Shown: piece after piece, positions 45,311 to 55,639 of the stretch | Layout: every line of letters starts with the position of its first letter | How positions within the stretch are numbered: position 1 is the stretch's first letter | From: Vandiemenella viatica | Taxonomy: Eukaryota > Arthropoda > Insecta > Orthoptera > Morabidae | Direction: 5' to 3' | Assembly (NCBI GenBank): GCA_031002005.1 | Contig: CM061919.1 | Location: 219,912,739 to 219,976,738 of the forward strand | Length of the DNA: 64,000 nucleotides | Position numbers and translations under genes: made by a program | Notes under the pieces: model-generated | What the model was told of the DNA's origin: nothing | What the model saw: only the letters and a program-made list of their open reading frames with translations | The model's database searches: none

Positions 45311-45510
45311 TGAGAGGTTTTTTTTTTTACTTTTTTGTCTTGTCAACATCATTAGAGGTGGGAAGCGACTAGTAACAAGGAATGGGAAGGAGTTCAGCCA
45401 TGGCCTTTTGAAGGAAGCATCCTGGCATTTGCATGGAAAGATTTGGAGAAATGATGGAAAACCCAAATCTGGATGCCTGGATGGGTAATCAAATTTGCAT
45501 CCTCCTGAAA
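45311..45510 (-). repeat. tRNA-derived SINE, family 1, truncated copy
   Basis: Poly(T) at 45318-45327, then GGAATGGGAAGGAGTTCAGCC-like and GGAAAACCCAAATCTGG, ending near a degraded B box. Confidence 0.7.
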
Positions 45511-46484
45511 AAAAAAACATAGTTGTACTACAAAGTAAAAATATTATAACTTGTATGATATTAATACCCTGCAATGCATATAAAAATCCAATGTTGCCAT
45601 TTATCAGTAAATGTGAACTATTTGCATAAATACAAAAATAGGAGACTATACTTTCCTGCTCAAGTCTAAAGTTTTCATTGCTTGCATACATTTTATGATT
45701 AATTTGAAACCATTTTGGTATGTATAAAAAATATAATTGCATACTTCACCTCATTAAAACATATACACTTTTTTGAGGTATGTAAATTTCCTGATTTTTT
45801 TGACAATTATGTAATCTATCAGGAATAACATTAGTTTGTTGTTTGTTAACCCATGCCATAAGCTATCACCATGTAAGTTTTACTGAAATCCCTTGCATAC
45901 TTTTTGCATCAAAATGCTGACACTGTATCCTACATTGCGCTTCAGTAATAGCAAGATAAAAAGGATGATAAACCCTAATTTGTAATTTTTTAATGTGACA
46001 ACTTTTCTGCATATTTTTGAGAAAGTATTCTGAGTGAGTTTGAAGGCTTGAACACATTAGTGTAATTCTTCAATTGGTTACCCAATAGCTATAAAGTAGT
46101 TTTAAGGGATCAAGGTTTTTTTTTTAATTTTGAGTCACTGATTACCACGGCCTATATGAATTGACTAGGAATGGGCCTGTTATCATACATCAACAACACA
46201 GCCAGTTCCAGGAGATATGATAAACTCATTGACCAAATTTATTTTCAAAACTAAATTACAAAATTAATAAAATACTACTACAGTTAATGTCTCATTTTTT
46301 TCTTCTGTGCATAATTCCAATCACATTCAATATCTTTTCCAAACTGTTAGATGTGCTCAAAATTCCAAGTTACTAAGGCAAAAGCATTTTCTGTAAACAA
46401 TAAATATTTAGACAAAAAATATGGCATATAATTTTCCCCTGTAACACTTAACATGAGTGATACAACTTTAGTGTAAATAAAAAA
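45511..46484. other. Intronic sequence, nothing recognised
   Basis: AT-rich. A stretch around 45850-45915 weakly resembles the LINE tail seen at 38.9 kb. Confidence 0.35.
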
Positions 46485-46757
46485 GGATAGGGAAAATGAC
46501 TCATCACTTACCAAAGTTGAAGGCCGCATACATCATGAACAAAACCATATACAATATTTCAGCTGTCCACCCTAATCATGTTTTAGAAAACTACTAGAAT
46601 CATGTGGTAAACTTCGGGATGTGCACACTTTCCGAACCACACAGACCATTTTCTAAAACTGGACAACTGAATATTGCATGTGGTTTTGTTCATGATGTAT
46701 GTTTTTCACTCATCGTAGCCTTCAACTTTGGTGAGTGATGAGTCATTTTACCTATCC
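46485..46757. mobile_element. PLE-derived foldback
   Basis: The 273-bp foldback has imperfect inverted arms of about 90 bp: GGATAGGGAAAATGACTCATCAC at the left and GTGAGTGATGAGTCATTTTACC at the right, both split by mismatches, and ACATCATGAACAAAACCA with its exact complement. The inner part has GAAATATTGTAT (minus strand) like the tail of the Cys-rich PLE at 7.4 kb. It appears to be two inverted tails with no coding part. Confidence 0.7.
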
Positions 46758-46984
46758 TTTGTTATTTATATTGCCTAAAAACTGTTTCCTTTTTCCTAGT
46801 ATTACAGCTTTAGTGTAATATCACTTAATTCTTTATTAGTGTACAAAAAGCAAAATATATGTAAATTTCCAAAACAAAAAAATATATACGAGGCATGTTT
46901 TTTAAGTAAGTACCGTTTCGAAATTAAAAAACGACGTGCAAATATATCTCAATAATTTTATTTTTACATGAAAGCGTGTACCTT

Positions 46985-48505
46985 ACTCTACTTTTCTACA
47001 TAATTCCCTTCAATATTGAGGCACTTGTCATAACGTAGTACCAGTTTTTGAAAACCCTCCTCATAGAAGTCTGCCACCTGACTTGTTAACCACTGCATCA
47101 CAACTGTTTTGATTTCTTTATCGTCTTCAAGACGCTGACCGCCCAGGTGTTTCTTCAAGTGCAGGAACAGATGGTAGTCACTGGGTGCCAGATCAGGGCT
47201 GTATGGAGGATGGTCTAAAGTTTCCCATCGAAAAGATGTGATGAGATCTTTGGTCTGATTAGCCACATGTGGACGGGCATTGCCATGCAGCAAAACGATG
47301 CCCTTGCTCAACTTGCCACGTCTTTTGTTCTGGATTGAACGGCGCAGATTGTTCAATGTCTCACAATAAGCTGCTGCATTGATTGTCTCATTCTAGGCAG
47401 AAATTCCACAAGCAATACTCCTTTTCTGTCCCAAAAAACTGTGCACATGATTTTCCAGGCAGATATCGTTTGCTTAAACTTCACTTTTTTGGGTGAATCT
47501 GAATGCCGCCATTCCATGGACTGTTGCTTTGATTCAGGTGTGACGTAGGCCACCCATGTCTCATCGCCCGTAACAATTTGGCTTAAGGCTCAAGGAAAGT
47601 CAATGCACTGCCTAAACGTTTGGTTTAGTGCACATCTGTTAACATTTTCAGTACCCAACGTGAGCACAATTTTCGGTAATTCAAGTATTCGGTCACAATG
47701 CCATACAAAACACTACGAGAAACATTAGGAAAGTCATCACACAAGGAGGAAATTGTAAAGTGTCTGTTTTCTCTCACCTCTTTGTCCACTTTCTGCACCA
47801 AACTTTCATTAACGGCCGAAGGACGCCCACTCCGTTGTTCATCATGCAAAATTGTTCGGCCATCTTTACCCACTTTCTCACCATTCCATCACTCCTTTTC
47901 TGTCCCAAAAAACTGTGCACATGATTTTCCAGGCAGATATCGTTTGCTTAAACTTCACTTTTTTGGGTGAATCTGAATGCCGCCATTCCATGGACTGTTG
48001 CTTTGATTCAGGTGTGACGTAGGCCACCCATGTCTCATCGCCCGTAACAATTTGGCTTAAGGCTCAAGGAAAGTCAATGCACTGCCTAAACGTTTGGTTT
48101 AGTGCACATCTGTTAACATTTTCAGTACCCAACGTGAGCACAATTTTCGGTAATTCAAGTATTCGGTCACAATGCCATACAAAACACTACGAGAAACATT
48201 AGGAAAGTCATCACACAAGGAGGAAATTGTAAAGTGTCTGTTTTCTCTCACCTCTTTGTCCACTTTCTGCACCAAACTTTCATTAACGGCCGAAGGACGC
48301 CCACTCCGTTGTTCATCATGCAAAATTGTTCGGCCATCTTTACCCACTTTCTCACCATTCCATCACTCATAATGTTTTGTCCGTAAACTGCACAGATCTC
48401 ATGATGAATATCGATCGGTTTTAGGCCTTTAGCACAAAGAAATCTTCTAACAGCCCGTATTTCACAGTCGGTGGGACTCACGATTATCGGAGGCATCTTA
48501 AACAC
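46985..48505 (-). pseudogene. Mariner transposase pseudogene
   Basis: The N-terminal part (48505-48248) reads LKPIDIHHEICAVYGQNIMSD. The linker DEQRSGRPSAVNESLVQKVDK occurs twice because of the duplication. The catalytic part includes KIMCTVFWDRKGVLLVEFLP and DHPPYSPDLAPSDYHLF with the last triad Asp. The middle catalytic block reads LHGNARPH where HDNA is expected, so the second Asp is lost. It is clearly a different family from the mariner at 16.2 kb. Confidence 0.88.
47417..48364. repeat. 474-bp tandem duplication
   Basis: Unit 1 (47417-47890) and unit 2 (47891-48364) appear identical by eye, and the 82-codon frames they contain are identical. Both breakpoints share ACTC, so a 4-bp microhomology lies at the junction. 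Confidence 0.93.
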
Positions 48506-48653
48506 TCAGTGAACAATGTAAACAAGGAAGAATTATACTGTAATGGCGTCAGTGCATAGGCAAGAGATGCAGGTGCGCATGCGCGGAATGCCGACTGTAG
48601 GGCTGCAGCCACGGTGTGACAAAACGGTACTTACTTAAAAAATACGGCTCATA

Positions 48654-49060
48654 TGTACATATATATTTTCGGTCTGGTGTAACAGAAATTAAGGAGCGGT
48701 AGAACCAATTGAAAAATGGCCACTTATCTATGCAGAGAAACTCACATTCTAGTAGGCTCTCGACAAGCCAAAATGACAAGGGCATTGATCTGGCACAATC
48801 TTTGGTCATACAATATCACTGCATCACTATTTGAGAACTTATGGGTGATGAGGGGATAGGAACTGGTTCAATACATTCCACAGAACACTTTGCAGTCATT
48901 CAAATTTATACATTTATGCATTTAAGGGGAGGGTTGGGATGGCCCCATTACAATCCATTTTAAATTTTTCTAATATGATGACTGTTTTCAAATGGGCTGC
49001 AAAAACTACAGTGTGCCTAGTACAAAAAAAATTTCACTTGATCATATGTATCTATTGGAA
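48654..49060. other. Intronic sequence, nothing recognised
   Basis: No gene or clear element lies between the mariner and RPF1 exon 1. Confidence 0.4.
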
Positions 49061-49066
49061 ACTTAC

Positions 49067-49290
49067 GGAGGTAAAGCAGTCTCATCCGGCTCCCTCATGC
49101 TTTCGATCGTTTTGGGCACTTGCTTGGGAAGTCCTTGCTGACGACGTAACTTACGCTCTGCTTTACGTTGTTTGTGCTTTTCTCGCAACTTTTTGATCAA
49201 CATTGTTGCACGGACCTGTTTATTGCGTATCCTTTTAAGTGCGTTATATGCCGGCATCAGAACTTCCTTTTTGTCACCTTCATCAGCCAT
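49067..49290 (-). CDS. RPF1: RPF1 coding exon 1 (start codon)
   Basis: The initiator is the ATG at 49290-49288. An in-frame TAG lies 9 nt further upstream (49302-49300), so no longer N-terminus is possible. The exon encodes MADEGDKKEVL, then a very basic stretch KLREKHKQRKAERKLRRQQ, then KQVPKTIESMREPDETALPP, and ends at donor GTAAGT (49066-49061), phase 2. The VPKTI motif is conserved in animal RPF1. The basic N-terminus probably serves nucleolar targeting and RNA binding. With exons 2-4 it gives 311 residues, against roughly 350 in mammals and 295 in yeast. Confidence 0.92.
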
Positions 49291-49347
49291 TTCCAGCAAC
49301 TATGTCTGCACCTTTTCAGCAAAGACTGATTTCCAATGGGTACAAAT
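49291..49347 (-). other. RPF1 5' UTR part of the ATG exon
   Basis: A good acceptor, TTTGTTCCAG, precedes 49347. The start codon therefore lies in the second exon, and a non-coding first exon and promoter lie upstream at an unknown position. Confidence 0.65.
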
Positions 49348-49639
49348 CTGGAACAAATAGTTTGGAGTAATATTATATTACAATATGCAAAATATAAATC
49401 TGATCAAATAAAGATTGATGTGACAAATATCATGCATGACAGACTATTATGGCCAGTGAAGAATCCAAAGTAGTAGTGGAAAGAAACCTCATCTTATTTG
49501 TGCCAGTATTCCTCTAACAATTTTTTGTGTAGACATCTCCTAAATCATTTTCATCTAAAGCAGGTAATTTTACAGTAAATGGGCAGTGAAAATCACAATT
49601 CCATTCAATACAACAAAACAACTGGCAATCAATATCACA
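49348..49639. other. Probable 5' intron, nothing recognised
   Basis: No gene or repeat is recognised. Confidence 0.35.
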
Positions 49640-49860
49640 ACTACTTACTTAGTTACTTCCTCTTCATGGATAGGCCAAAAACCTGTTCGGAACCGTTTTC
49701 TAACCATTTCTTCGTGGGTCTGCCAATATCAATTCTTCCTGTACGGTGGTATTGCAAAGTAAGCTTTGGAAATCTGTCATTACCCAACCTTAGAACACGA
49801 TCCTTCCAATTTTCCCGTTTGGAAAATTCTTTCATCCAGAGAGGAAACATTCAGCCGTCT
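49640..49860 (-). pseudogene. LINE C-terminal fragment
   Basis: The frame 49850-49653 reads WKDRVLRLGNDRFPKLTLQY, then GRPTKKWLENGSEQV. The pattern 'R-R..DRFPK ... GRP.K.W' is the typical C-terminal end of RTE/Jockey-type LINE proteins. Only this end remains. Confidence 0.6.
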
Positions 49861-51559
49861 CCTTATTTTTTATCTCCTTCAAGCATTCAGGAAATAACCT
49901 TTTACTGATCTTAGGAACTTCTATCTGAATGACTAAATTTTATATTTGTATTGTATTTTATTTACCCACATTTCACTGTCACACTTCAGTCAGTACTGCC
50001 ATTGCTTTATAAAATTTGAGTTGAGTCTCCTCTCAGGCTTTATCTTTCAGTGTTCATTGAATAATTCCACACGTGTATTGAAATCGGTGAAGTTTCTTCT
50101 TCTCACAACTGAGATAGGTAAAGCCTGAGCCTTGTTCTATTGGTTGATTGTCAATCATTATGACTATGACATTTCCCTAGCCATGCCATAGCTTTCGATT
50201 TTGTATAAGAGAACTACAAATTGTAATCATAAAGTGTTTTCTGTCACAAGCCATTATCTTCCTTGATAACTAACAGAAAAGTATGAATGAGATATCCTTT
50301 TAACGATTAAGGTTTCCACTTTGATCACATTATATTTTAAGAAAGGAATTTATTGAAATTCAACCATTAAAGGGCAAAAATGTCAATATTTTTAAAATGT
50401 GCACCTCTCTCACGCGCCAGCAATCAGCACCTGCTAGCAGCTAATCTTGAAGTAAATGATGTCAAACTTACTGTGATTTCACATCTGTCAGCTTGTGAAT
50501 TATTAAGGAGTATGATAATGATACTTTTTTATAATGCTTGCAGACACTTTTAATGAGGTTTTCTTTTTTTTTTTTGGCTTCCAATTTTACTGACTTTTGA
50601 ATCATCTGTACCACTGCCATCCTTCTACACTTTGTCCCATTTCCTCTGAACTATTAACTTAAAAATTACACAAGATTACAGATTTTCTTACAAAGCAGTA
50701 TAAGAGCTTTTGCCTCTGGTTTTAGCTAGGTTGAAATGCAACCTGGACACTGGTGTAGTGTTAATTAGAAAAATTTCATTTTAGTAAAAGAGTTGTAAAA
50801 TTACAGCTTTTTTTTAATCTTTTTTTTAGTGGCCTGAACAATGCACACAAATTTAGTTTACAGTTTTATTATTTGGTAAATTTATTAGAATCATAACTGT
50901 TTTCCATTCATGATTGTTCAGGTATCATACTGTCAAGTTAAGCGGGATGATTCTATTGGACATGACGATACCCATATATTTGACACTAGCATTTTTTTGC
51001 TGCTTCGCGTGCATGGACCCTGGTGCATGTAGAAATCCTGTATCCTTTTTATTCTAATACCAAACATTAATGCAAAGAAGCAAAAAGTGTAAATTTCGTC
51101 TAAAAAAATTTTTTATTTCATACCGATGTCCGAAAATTTTTCTTTTTACTTACATTTTAAAGCAATATATATAAATACATCTTTGCTACCAACAACAGCA
51201 TCTACAGTAAATAACGTAAAGTCGCTGGCATGTTTTGCATAATGCCATATGAGTATATTTCTACCCCATGGTAATAACATGTATTTCTTGCTTAGTAACT
51301 TGTAAACAACTACCCACATTTGAAGTTATTTTACTTTATTAGTATGTATTTCATGGCTTTTATATGCACACATTAAAATATTACTGCCTAAGAAACAAAT
51401 TACAGTCCAAATGGATAATTAAACTCTGAAATAAAAAATCGCATTTTTAAAAGATGAAACAGAATAAAACAACAAACAACCACTCTCACCATGGCGTACC
51501 TTGTTTCTGAGTACTGTGTTCGTGTGTGGCAACGTAGTGCTCACACTACATAAATTGGC
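49861..51559. other. 1.7 kb without recognised genes
   Basis: AT-rich, with poly(T) tracts near 50560 and 50810. Nothing delimitable is seen. Confidence 0.4.
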
Positions 51560-52165
51560 ATACATCTGAAGAGAGTATGAGAGTAACAACTGGCACACTA
51601 AAATCTGCCCCAGTCCACCGGTTACATCTGATCAGCAACATACAACCTCCAGAGGTAAGATGGCAAGAAGCAACGGCACGTGAGTGCGTAAAACTACACC
51701 ATCCTGGCCATCCACAGGATCTCCCATTCCACGAGGTCCTAAATGACCTAGCCCCCACTCGACTTAAATCGAGAAACCCAGTATGGCAAGACGTGTTTGA
51801 CTTTGATGTCATGGAAAAATTGCGAAAAGTTTGAACTCTACATCTGTGAAACATCCAGATACTAAAGATCCCACAATTGGACTTCCGGGATTCCACCTAA
51901 AGAGAGACCAGTGGGTCAAACTGAATCGCCTAAGAACAGGTCACACCAAATGCAATGCCATGATGTATAAGTGGGGTCTTCAGGATTCTTCTGCCTGTGA
52001 CTGTGAAGGAAATATGATTGACTATTTCAAGATGTCTTCAGTGCTACAACTTCCTTCATTGAATGGTTGCAACAACTGGACATCAGTATGTAATGATACC
52101 AATGTTCTTGTTGTTGTAAATATTGTATATATTTATATGTATTACATTATTTGCAACGCCATATG
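51560..52165 (+). pseudogene. LINE ORF2 C-terminal remnant with 3' end
   Basis: Plus-strand frames read MRVTTGTLKSAPVHRLHLIS, then NIQPPEVRWQEATARECVKL, APTRLKSRNPVWQD and, after a frameshift near 51835, GFHLKRDQWVKLNRLRTGH, then KWGLQDSSACDCEG. This is the C-terminal end of a LINE protein of the same general type as 8395-8922, ending in an (AATA)n-like tail at 52165. Confidence 0.75.
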
Positions 52166-53069
52166 AAATAAATAAATAAAAAGAACAAAACAGCAAAATG
52201 CTATCAGATTTTAATATCATTAAGCACAAAGATATTTACAGTAAATTAAAAACAATTTAGCTACACTTATGTAACTGTTAATGTACAATGTTTTGGTTTG
52301 ATTATTGACAACACACCGTCAGATTTTAATATCGACATTAGGCTCTTACCGTAAATTAAATATCACAATTCTGTTACATTTATTGAAATGTTAATCTATT
52401 ATATAGTAGTTTGATTAACATACTATGTTTATTTTAATTTATTAAATTTCAAAGAATCAAGAAATAAATAACCGAAGTATAAAACCAACATAAACACAAT
52501 CCAAAGAGTAGTAGAATCATTTTATGTGAGTATTTCTTCAAGTACAAAGATATTTACAATAAACTAAATATTACTTATGTTTATTACATTTGATTAATAT
52601 GTTCTGTTTATTTTAATGTAGTACATTTCAGAAAACTAAAGAAATGAATAACAACAGCAAAAAAATAAAACAGAATCCAAAGAATAGTACTGTGATCTTT
52701 TCTCGGTATTTCTTGAAAGAAGTGCTCATCTCAATATAGAGTGATCTGTGGTGCATATTTGTCCCATCTTGAAATGATTATAATTTCTTGCTATGTTCCT
52801 CAGTACATGTAAGTATTAAGCTATTTTTGCAGATTTTAAGCTGGACCATATGCTCTTGAAATTTGAAAACACCATCCAGACTGCTGCGGTAGTTTCTGTG
52901 CAACACTACTTCAAATGTAAATAAGCATTAAAGATAATGTGCTATCTGAGTTTTTAAATATTCTAAGTATTTTTGGTATTGCATTTCTTGGCATTTTTCT
53001 TGTCAAGTTATTTAATGTGTGTGCATTTTTTAGACTACTTATACAATAAACTGTATGGTACTTATAGAT
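52166..53069. repeat. AT-rich region with diverged internal duplications
   Basis: Segments such as CAGATTTTAATATC (52205, 52320) and AAAGATATTTACARTAAA (52228, 52545) recur, as do TGATTAAYATRYTNTGTTTATTTTAAT blocks (52412, 52592). These suggest old nested duplications of about 115 and 190 bp. Confidence 0.5.
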
Positions 53070-53128
53070 ATGAATTATATTGTAGATAACACTCTCGGGA
53101 TTCTAGCCGCGTCAAATAAAAGTCGACT

Positions 53129-53169
53129 GGCGACGTTTCGAGAGCCGGCACTGCTCCCATTGTCAAGCC
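53129..53169 (-). ncRNA. Hammerhead-ribozyme-like motif (inverted arm)
   Basis: On the minus strand: GGC (53169-53167), TTGACAA, T, GGGAGC, loop, GCTCTC, GAA, ACGT, C, then GCC (53131-53129). Stem I GGC/GCC, stem II GGGAGC/GCUCUC and palindromic ACGU are formed. Two core bases deviate (U for C3, A for G8). In the other arm (53628-53660) the GAAA box is also changed to AAAA. Confidence 0.5.
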
Positions 53170-53262
53170 CTGCTTAACTAACTAAAACTGCCTAGCGGTA
53201 GTCTCTTATATAGGGCTACCGGATGGGAGAGGAGGGGAACTCGCGCGGAGTTGGGGCAGAAA

Positions 53263-53535
53263 GAAAAATCGGCTATAGTAGAGCACGCCCTTGAAAACTG
53301 TCATGAGCCGTGCTTTGACAAGACGACACGCCTCTGCCATGCTAATAATTTTTGGGATAGTGTCGTGAAAGAGGCGATTGAAATCAGAGTTAATAACAAT
53401 GTGATAAATCGGGATCAAGGACTTAACATAAGTCAAACATGGAGGCCAGTTATTAGACAATTACGAAACACACGGGAACGGACCATATTTGGGCATAACA
53501 ACAACCGGAATATGACGTCACCAAGCAGACCCGCC
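53263..53535 (+). pseudogene. Penelope GIY-YIG C-terminal fragment
   Basis: The frame reads EKSAIVEHALENCHEPCF, then FWDSVVKEAIEIRVNNNVINR and WRPVIRQLRNTRE. This is the region after the GIY-YIG catalytic Tyr residues, also found at the end of the PLE at 21.6 kb. The frame then runs into the tail repeat. Confidence 0.85.
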
Positions 53536-53746
53536 CTCCGCGCGAGTTCCCCTCCTCTCCCGTCCGGTAGCCCTATATAAGAGACTACCGCTAGGCAGTT
53601 TTAGTTAGTTAAGCAGGGCTTGACAATGGGAGCAGTGCCGGCTCTCAAAACGTCGTCAGTCGACTTTTATTTGACGCGGCTAGAATCCCGAGAGTGTTAT
53701 CTACAGTGCTGCCGCCGTGAAAACGTTCACAGCCATGAATTATATT

Positions 53747-54233
53747 ATTTCATAAGTAACAATTGAAAGGAAAGAAAAGTCGCTAGGCAACATTTACATG
53801 GAAAAGAAAGGAAAAATACACCCAACACTCACCAAAGTTGAAGGGAGGAGGGCAGCAGCAAAACAAAAACACACATAACAAATAAAAAACAATATTTGGA
53901 CACGAGTGTGAGGCAAGACATATGGCAGGGGAAAAGATGTGGTCACATCCCACCCCGTCACATGAATGAAGCACAGGCGGAAAATGCGTAGTGGTAGTAG
54001 AATTGTCGGGGGGGGGGGGGGATAAGCTTGACCAGGGATAAAAGTGAAACAAAATAATCTTTGTGTAGCATAATTCAAAAAGTTATAATTTTATTTAGAT
54101 GAAAATAAAGGGAGATAGAAATATATATATATCTAAAATGTAAATAAATAAACATATAATTGTAAAAATTTTGAAAAAAAAAAAATGAAACTATTGTGCA
54201 GTGATGGGTGTATAGGGGTGAGGATGGAAGAAA
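53747..54233. other. Tail region of the PLE copy at 54234, and simple repeats
   Basis: CACTCACCAAAGTTGAAGG at about 53829-53847 matches the PLE end sequence at 46.5 kb. A G run lies at 54009-54021 and an (AT)n tract at 54121-54132. This is probably the 3' UTR and end of the minus-strand PLE that follows. Confidence 0.5.
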
Positions 54234-54990
54234 TTAACAGAAATTAAGGCCTGGGGGATGTCTAGTCTGCAGGATGTGTTGATAAGCCAATTCCCACCTG
54301 TGGAGTTCATATTGGGAGGTAATGTCTGGAAGTACTATAATGGCTCTGACTGTGAAGCAGTTATTAAGGTCACGGGTTGTGAGTACTGGCATGGTGAGCA
54401 ACAGGGAGGTCCAGGTTTTGGGAGTGTGACCATTCATCCTGATGGCTAATGAGTTTGAGGTCAGGTCAATGTAGGAACTTGGACAGTGGAGGCAGGTGAG
54501 CTGGTAAATGAGATGGGTGGTTGTACAAGTGGCATGACCTATTATGGAGTAGGTTTCACCAGTAGTAGGGTTGCTGTATGTAGTGGTAGGTGGATGCATA
54601 CCGCAAGTTTTGCAACGGGGTCTCTTACAAGAGAAGGATCCAAAAGGTGGTTTAGGAGCATCAGAAGGTTCATATTTATGTATAAGAATGTTTTTTAGAT
54701 TAGGCGGTCTGTTGAATGTGACTCGGGGTGTGGTGGGTAGGAATTGTGGGAAGAATGTGTCACATTTCAGGAAAGGATCTAAGAAAGTCACAGCCCAGAC
54801 AAAGAATTTTGTTTAGCAATTCCAGACCAGGGAAAAACTGGGTGAAAAAAACAGGGTTCTGGTTGGCTTTAGGTTATTTGTGTCGGTCTGGGCGACAGTC
54901 CCTGACTCTTGATAGCTGTTTTTGTACTAGTATTGGAGGATAATTGCAGTTAATGAGTGCCTGGGTCAGGTTGTTGGTATAACTATTTTT
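54234..54990 (-). pseudogene. PLE, Cys-rich family, copy 2: GIY-YIG and RT linker
   Basis: The frame 54791-54234 contains RPPNLKNILIHKY, the Cys cluster FSCKRPRCKTCGMHPPTTTYS, and the GIY-YIG core HLIYQLTCLHCPSSYIDLTS, then LAIRMNGH. YIG is YID here. Upstream to 54990, shifted frames hold the linker (LTQALINCNYPPILVQKQL). Compared with the copy at 7698 it keeps more of the 5' part but is similarly decayed. Confidence 0.78.
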
Positions 54991-55639
54991 TTAAAGTTTT
55001 TGTGCATTTGGTTTGTCCATGCAGATCCAAATAGTGTATGTAGCTAAGTAAGCGGTGTATATGTTGTAAGTGAACTAGCTATGTGTACGTGGTGGTGGGG
55101 TGAGGGGTGAATGTTGGTAAGCGGGGTGGAGGGGAGAGGATAGACGGCTGTACTTTGGGGGAGACGTTTTTGTGGAGGGAGAAGGCAGTGAGCTGTGGAG
55201 GAGTGCTGTTTCTGAATGAGTGTAGGATGTTTGATATAAAATAAAAGTACTGTTCTAATGTAAAACTAAATTATTTGTCCATCATTTCATCGATGTCTGC
55301 AAACCTACATACTGAATGCAAGAGCTAACATTTTTAGCTGGACAATCAGAGGCATGTCAGTATTTAAGATTATACGCAGGATTTTGGTTCCTTCCACTCA
55401 TAAGTGCGTCCTTGAGAAGACGCAATCATAGCGCGACCGTTGCAATATCTATCGTGGCATGATAGAGTATTATATTATATATTAGTGTGGCAGAAAGCAG
55501 GTGTAGCAGTATCACAATCTCCAGTAATCCCATTCTACCAATATCCAAGTGTCATCACTGATATATACCTTGTACAGTCCAAGCATTCTCTTCATCCACC
55601 CTCCATCTACCAAAGATTCCTAAACCAGCACCTCATCAT
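54991..55639. other. Unassigned, partly G-rich sequence
   Basis: A G-rich region (55085-55200) with no recognised gene, possibly an upstream part of the PLE. Confidence 0.3.

Larger units (their letters stand above)
46889..48651 (-). mobile_element. Mariner element with internal 474-bp tandem duplication
   Basis: The ends are inverted (AAGTAAGTACCGTTT near 46909 and AAACGGTACTTACTT near 48621) and flanked by TA at 46887-46888 and 48652-48653. The span is 1763 bp, or 1289 bp without the duplication, which is normal mariner length. The transposase on the minus strand is broken by frameshifts and by the duplication. Confidence 0.92.
42590..49066 (-). other. RPF1 intron 1 of the coding region (6.5 kb)
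   Basis: The intron runs from donor GTAAGT (49066-49061) to acceptor TGTGTAG (42596-42590). It contains a PLE copy with a nested mini-element, two SINEs, a PLE-derived foldback and a mariner. Confidence 0.85.
53082..53734 (+). mobile_element. Truncated Penelope element with inverted terminal repeats
   Basis: The 653-bp insertion has a perfect 12-bp target duplication ATGAATTATATT (53070-53081 and 53735-53746). It starts with an inverted copy (53082-53250) of its own tail (53536-53704). The two 169-bp arms differ at three bases. Between them lies only the C-terminal end of a GIY-YIG frame. A 30-bp terminal extension (53705-53734, CGCCGTGAAAACGTT) is not in the inverted copy. This is the classic structure of a 5'-truncated PLE with an inverted terminal repeat. 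Confidence 0.93.
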
